NCBI GenBank assembly: GCA_963833585.1
Contig: CAWHYF010000005.1
Coordinates: 248,001-312,000, forward strand
Source of the DNA: Bog-756 sp963833585
GTDB lineage: Bacteria > Actinomycetota > Acidimicrobiia > Acidimicrobiales > RAAP-2
Direction of reading: 5' to 3'
Length of the DNA stretch: 64,000 nucleotides
Below the pieces are notes generated by a model. That model ran no database searches and was not told the origin of the DNA. It saw only the letters and a list, made by a program, of their open reading frames with translations. The stretch's first letter is position 1; each line of letters starts with the position of its first letter. This document shows, piece by piece, positions 60,851 to 64,000 of this stretch. The translations under genes were made by a program, and so were the position numbers.

Positions 60851-61945
60851 CTAGAGCAGCCGGGCCTCCACCGGGGACAGCCCGAGGTGGGCCCAGGCCC
60901 GGGGTGCGGCCACCCGCCCCCGGGTGGTCCGCTGGAGCAGGCCCTGCTGGAGCAGATACGGCTCGTAGGCGTCCTCGATGGTCTCCGGCTCCTCGCCGAT
61001 GCACTGGGCCAGAGTGGTGAGACCGACCGGGCGGCCGGCGAACCGACGGCACAGTACGTCCAGGATGGCCCGGTCCACCTTGTCCAACCCCAGCTCGTCC
61101 ACCCCGAAGACCTCGAGCCCGATCACGGCGGCCTCGGGGGTGATGGTGCCCTCGGCCCGGACCTCGACGAAGTCGCGCACTCGCCGGAGGAGCCGGTTGG
61201 CGATCCGGGGCGTGCCCCGGGACCGTTCGGCGATCCGGACGGCGCCCTCGGGATCGACGGGCACCCCCAGGATGCCGGCGGAGCGGGTCACGATGGACGC
61301 CAGCTCCTCCACGTCGTAGTGGTCGAGTCGGCCGACGAACCCGAAGCGGTCCCGGAGCGGGCCGGCCACCAGTCCGGTGCGGGTGGTGGCCCCCACCAGG
61401 GTGAACCGGGGCAGGTCGAGTCGGATGCTGCGGGCGGTGGGACCCTTGCCGATCAGGATGTCCAGCTTGAAGTCCTCCATGGCCGGGTAGAGGATCTCCT
61501 CCACCGCTCGGTGCAGGCGGTGGATCTCGTCGATGAACAGGACATCCCCTTCCTGCAGGTCGGTGAGCAGGGCAGCCAGGTCCCCGGCCCGGACCAGCAC
61601 CGGGCCCGAGGTGATGCGCAGGCCCACACCCATCTCGGCGGCCACGATCCCGGCCAGCGAGGTCTTTCCCAACCCCGGGGGGCCGGCGAACAGCAGGTGG
61701 TCAGCGGGCTGTTGGCGCTTGAGGGCGGCCTCGATGACGATCTGGAGGTGCTCGGTCAGCTGGCCCTGGCCCACGAACTCGGCCAGGGTGCGCGGGCGCA
61801 GACCGGCGTCCTCGGCCTCCTCGGCCGGCGCCGCCACCGGGTCGACCGGGCGGATCGTCCCGCCGCGGTCCTCGAACGGACCCGGGTCCCCGGTGCCGAC
61901 GGCGCCGTCGGCGGCCAGGACCTCACGTCGGGCCTGAGGGGTCAT
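60851..61945 (-). CDS. ruvB: Holliday junction branch migration helicase RuvB
   Basis: RuvB (364 aa) is the AAA+ motor that, guided by RuvA, moves Holliday junctions. LAEFVGQGQLTEHLQIVIEA, P-loop LFAGPPGLGKTSLA, Walker B VLFIDEIHRLHRAVEE, sensor 1 LVGATTRTGLVAGPLRDRFG, and the C-terminal winged helix with RYL-type EPYLLQQGLLQRTTRGRVA are seen. The N-terminal 30 residues are variable. Its ATG overlaps the ruvA stop by 4 bp. Confidence 0.98.
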   Translation of the reverse strand: MTPQARREVLAADGAVGTGDPGPFEDRGGTIRPVDPVAAPAEEAEDAGLRPRTLAEFVGQGQLTEHLQIVIEAALKRQQPADHLLFAGPPGLGKTSLAGIVAAEMGVGLRITSGPVLVRAGDLAALLTDLQEGDVLFIDEIHRLHRAVEEILYPAMEDFKLDILIGKGPTARSIRLDLPRFTLVGATTRTGLVAGPLRDRFGFVGRLDHYDVEELASIVTRSAGILGVPVDPEGAVRIAERSRGTPRIANRLLRRVRDFVEVRAEGTITPEAAVIGLEVFGVDELGLDKVDRAILDVLCRRFAGRPVGLTTLAQCIGEEPETIEDAYEPYLLQQGLLQRTTRGRVAAPRAWAHLGLSPVEARLL

Positions 61946-62535
61946 CGGTTGCGAGCCAGCTCGCGCAGGGCCGAGCGCACCAGGTCCTCCACCGCCCCGT
62001 CCTGGTCCACCGCATCGAGGGCGCCACGGATCTCGTCGGGGCCGTAACCCAGCTCGGTCAGGGCGGCGCGCACCTCGCCCCGGGCCGAGGCGGCCCCTCC
62101 CCCGACCGGACCCGGCTCACCGAGGGTGGGGAGGTCCAGGCGGGCCTTGAGCTCGAGGAGCAGCCGGGCGGCGGTCTTCTTCCCCACTCCGGGCACCAGG
62201 CACAGGGTGTCGACGTCGTCCTCCAGCACCGCGGTGGAGAGGGCGGCGGGCGACATCGAGGACAGGATGGCCAGGGCCAGGGACGGGCCGACCCCGTGGG
62301 CCCCCAGCAGCGCCTCGAAGCACCGACGCTCGTCGGCATGGGCGAAGCCGTAGAGCACGATGGCGTCCTCCCGCACATGGGTGTGGACGTGGAGGAACAC
62401 CTCGCGGCCCGGCGCCCCCAGCCCGGCCAGCAGGGAGGTGGTCACCGACGCCCGGTAGCCGACGCCGCCGACCTCCACGATGACCTCGCCCGGGGCGGGT
62501 CGGTCGACCAGGACGCCCCGCAGGGAGCCGATCAC
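61942..62535 (-). CDS. ruvA: Holliday junction branch migration protein RuvA
   Basis: RuvA (197 aa) binds four-way junctions as a tetramer. The N-terminal OB domain starts at IGSLRGVLVDR, the helix-hairpin-helix motif is LVPGVGKKTAARLLLEL, and the C-terminal RuvB-binding domain is LTELGYGPDEIRGALDAV. The GTG at 62535 aligns with the usual family start (M-IGSLRG) and overlaps the ruvC stop by 4 bp; a GTG two codons upstream (62541) is possible. Confidence 0.97.
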   Translation of the reverse strand: MIGSLRGVLVDRPAPGEVIVEVGGVGYRASVTTSLLAGLGAPGREVFLHVHTHVREDAIVLYGFAHADERRCFEALLGAHGVGPSLALAILSSMSPAALSTAVLEDDVDTLCLVPGVGKKTAARLLLELKARLDLPTLGEPGPVGGGAASARGEVRAALTELGYGPDEIRGALDAVDQDGAVEDLVRSALRELARNR

Positions 62536-63053
62536 GGGCACTCCCGCGCCGCGGTTCCGGTGGCCGCGGCCACCGCCCGGCGGAGTGGCTGGGTGGTCAG
62601 ATGGCAGGCGGCCAGGGCCAGGGCGTCGGCCACGTCGGGCGGTCGGGGGGGCTCGTCCAGGCCCAGCACGGAGGCCACCATCCGTTGGACCTGGTCCTTG
62701 GTGGCCGAGCCGTAGCCCACCACGGCCTGCTTGACCTCGTTGGCGGTGTACTGGGCCACCTCGCAGCCGGCTTCGGCGGCCACCACCATGGCCACGCCGG
62801 CGGCCTGCCCGGTGGCCATGGCCGTCCTGGCGTTGACCTGGAAGAAGACCCGCTCGACCACCACGGCCTCGGGCCGGAACTCGGACACCAGGGACCGGAG
62901 CTCGTCGGACAGGGTACGAAGCCGGTCGGGCAGCGGGACGGCCGGAGCGGTCGAGATCACCCCCCCGGCCACCGCGACCAGCGAGCCGTCCCGCCGGGTG
63001 ACCACGCCGTAGCCGCAGCGCGACAAACCGGGGTCGATGCCCAGGACGAACAT
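62532..63053 (-). CDS. ruvC: Holliday junction resolvase RuvC
   Basis: RuvC (173 aa) cuts Holliday junctions symmetrically. The four acidic residues of the RNase H-like site lie in VLGIDPGLSRCGYG (D6), VVVERVFFQVN (Glu), and the C-terminal PPDVADALALAACHL (two Asp). It leads the ruvC-ruvA-ruvB operon. TAAGGT stands 7 bases before the ATG, so a leaderless transcript is predicted; no classical SOS box was noticed. Confidence 0.97.
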   Translation of the reverse strand: MFVLGIDPGLSRCGYGVVTRRDGSLVAVAGGVISTAPAVPLPDRLRTLSDELRSLVSEFRPEAVVVERVFFQVNARTAMATGQAAGVAMVVAAEAGCEVAQYTANEVKQAVVGYGSATKDQVQRMVASVLGLDEPPRPPDVADALALAACHLTTQPLRRAVAAATGTAARECP

Positions 63054-63060
63054 GCGTTCG

Positions 63061-63066
63061 ACCTTA
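63061..63066 (-). promoter_or_regulatory. Probable -10 box of ruvCAB
   Basis: TAAGGT on the minus strand, 7 bases before the ruvC ATG (63053), in the 54-bp gap after yebC. Confidence 0.45.
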
Positions 63067-63107
63067 CAGCCTCCTGGCGCCCGGGGGAGGGATCCCCGAG
63101 GCGCCGG

Positions 63108-63857
63108 TCACCCCTCGTAGGCGGCCATGACCGCATCGGGGATGTCGAAGTTGGCATAGACGTTCTGGACGTCGTCGTGGTCGTCGAGCGCCACCAGGAG
63201 ACGCAGGACCTTCTTGGCGTCGGACTCCGAGGGGACCTCGACCGCAGTGGTGGGCACCATGGACAGCTCGGAGGGCCCCGGCGTGACGCCGGCCGCCTCC
63301 AGTGCGGTGTGCACCGCAGCCAGCTCAGCCGGGGCGCTGGTCACCAGCCATCGCTCCCCCTCGTCGGCCAGGTCCTCGGCCCCGGCCTCCATGACCACCT
63401 CGAGGACCCGTTCCTCGTCGAACGTCCGGGGCACGGCGATCACCCCCTTGCGTTCGAACTGCCAACTGACCGCCCCGGGCTCGGCCATCGACCCGCCGTT
63501 CTTGCTGAACAGGTTGCGGATCTCGGCCCCGGTGCGATTGCGGTTGTCGGACAGGCACTCCACGATCACCGCCACTCCGGCCGGGGCGTACCCCTCGTAG
63601 GAGATCGACTCGTAGCGGACACCTTCCAGCTCGCCCGACCCCCGCTTGATGGCGCGCTCGATGGTGTCGATGGGCACCGAGGCGTCGCGGGCTTTGGTGT
63701 ACATGGTGCGGAGGCTGGCGTTGGCCGCCATGTCACTGCCGCCCTCGCGGGCGGCCACCTCCACCTGGCGGATGATCTTGGCGAAGACCTTGGCCCGTGC
63801 CGCGTCCTTGGCGCCCTTCTGGTGCTTGGTGGTCGCCCACTTGGAGTGTCCCGACAT
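63108..63857 (-). CDS. yebC: YebC/PmpR family protein
   Basis: This 249-aa protein of the YebC/TACO1 family starts with MSGHSKWATTKHQKGAKDAAR and contains AREGGSDMAANASLRTMY, DTIERAIKRGSGE, YEGYAPAGVAVIVECLSDN and RNRTGAEIRNLFSKNGGSM. Members were described as transcription regulators and, more recently, as factors that help ribosomes through proline-rich stretches. A GAAGGTAG ribosome site lies before the ATG, and the gene is 29 bp after pdxT. The pdxT-yebC-ruvCAB order is widely conserved in actinobacteria. Confidence 0.97.
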   Translation of the reverse strand: MSGHSKWATTKHQKGAKDAARAKVFAKIIRQVEVAAREGGSDMAANASLRTMYTKARDASVPIDTIERAIKRGSGELEGVRYESISYEGYAPAGVAVIVECLSDNRNRTGAEIRNLFSKNGGSMAEPGAVSWQFERKGVIAVPRTFDEERVLEVVMEAGAEDLADEGERWLVTSAPAELAAVHTALEAAGVTPGPSELSMVPTTAVEVPSESDAKKVLRLLVALDDHDDVQNVYANFDIPDAVMAAYEG

Positions 63858-63886
63858 CTGGTTCTACCTTCGTCTCTCCCGGTCGG

Positions 63887-64000
63887 TCATGGCCGGTCCA
63901 TCATGGCCACGAACAGCGCATGCAGCCTACGGTCCCCGGTGAGCTCGGGGTGGAACGAGCTGACCAGGGCCGACCCCTGGCGGAGGAGGACCGGCTGGGA
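63887..64000 (-). CDS. pdxT: Pyridoxal 5'-phosphate synthase glutaminase subunit (3' end)
   Basis: Only the last 37 codons are in the window. They read VSSFHPELTGDRRLHALFV before a TGA stop, with the His and Glu of the class I glutaminase triad in the HPEL form typical of PdxT. PdxT supplies ammonia to PdxS for vitamin B6 synthesis. Position directly before yebC supports the call. The gene continues beyond the right edge. Confidence 0.88.
   Translation of the reverse strand, partial: SQPVLLRQGSALVSSFHPELTGDRRLHALFVAMMDRP

Overview
The window is about 64 kb of very GC-rich DNA (roughly 70% by eye) from an actinobacterium, most likely class Acidimicrobiia. Evidence for the phylum: a mycothiol synthase gene (mshD), menaquinone genes, a DUF948/DUF6167 pair next to alaS, and a single long RSH protein beside hisS and secDF-yajC. 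The class call rests on the S53 peptidase tail built of YWLVASDGGIF-type repeats, which I recall from Acidimicrobiia secreted proteins; this is inference. I see no tRNA, rRNA, CRISPR array, prophage or insertion sequence. Coding density is near 95%.

Left third (1-22 kb): on the minus strand trpC-trpF-trpB; then a short cell-surface set (sulfotransferase, methyltransferase, WbsX-like GH99 protein), a two-component system, an SDR oxidoreductase and a 387-aa protein of unclear function; then a long minus-strand block hisD-hisC-hisB-hisH-hisA-hisF, groES-like, hisI-trpE-ygfZ. hisC carries an apparent single-base frameshift. Next come a 65-aa ORF, a structured 397-bp gap, divergent nth/mshD and a VIT1/CCC1-type transporter.

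Middle (22.8-41.4 kb): a MaoC-like hydratase; a regulator with two MerR-type DNA-binding domains translationally coupled to menG and menF; a minus-strand operon of a dolichol-phosphate-mannose-synthase-like GT2, response regulator, histidine kinase and alpha/beta hydrolase; an AI-2E-family permease divergent from an LPG-synthase/UPF0104-like membrane protein that overlaps ppk tail to tail; a SEDS gene (rodA/ftsW) facing an operon ruvX-mltG-aroE-rodA-bifunctional-nuclease-like.

Right third (41.4-64 kb): alaS with two small conserved partners, the S53 peptidase, rarA, aspS, hisS, RSH (relA/spoT), secF-secD-yajC, tgt-queA, ruvB-ruvA-ruvC, yebC, and the 3' end of pdxT, all on the minus strand.

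Two organising themes stand out. Genes inside operons are joined by 4-bp ATGA/GTGA overlaps. Many genes that begin a transcript have a TAnnnT box 6-9 bases before the start codon and no Shine-Dalgarno sequence, which predicts leaderless mRNAs; this also helped choose several starts. No complete undescribed system is evident. The best leads are the leaderless architecture, the tandem-HTH MerR regulator of menaquinone genes, oppositely charged tails on SecF and YajC, the lysine-rich insert in RSH, and a promoter/inverted-repeat/hairpin arrangement at 19.7 kb.
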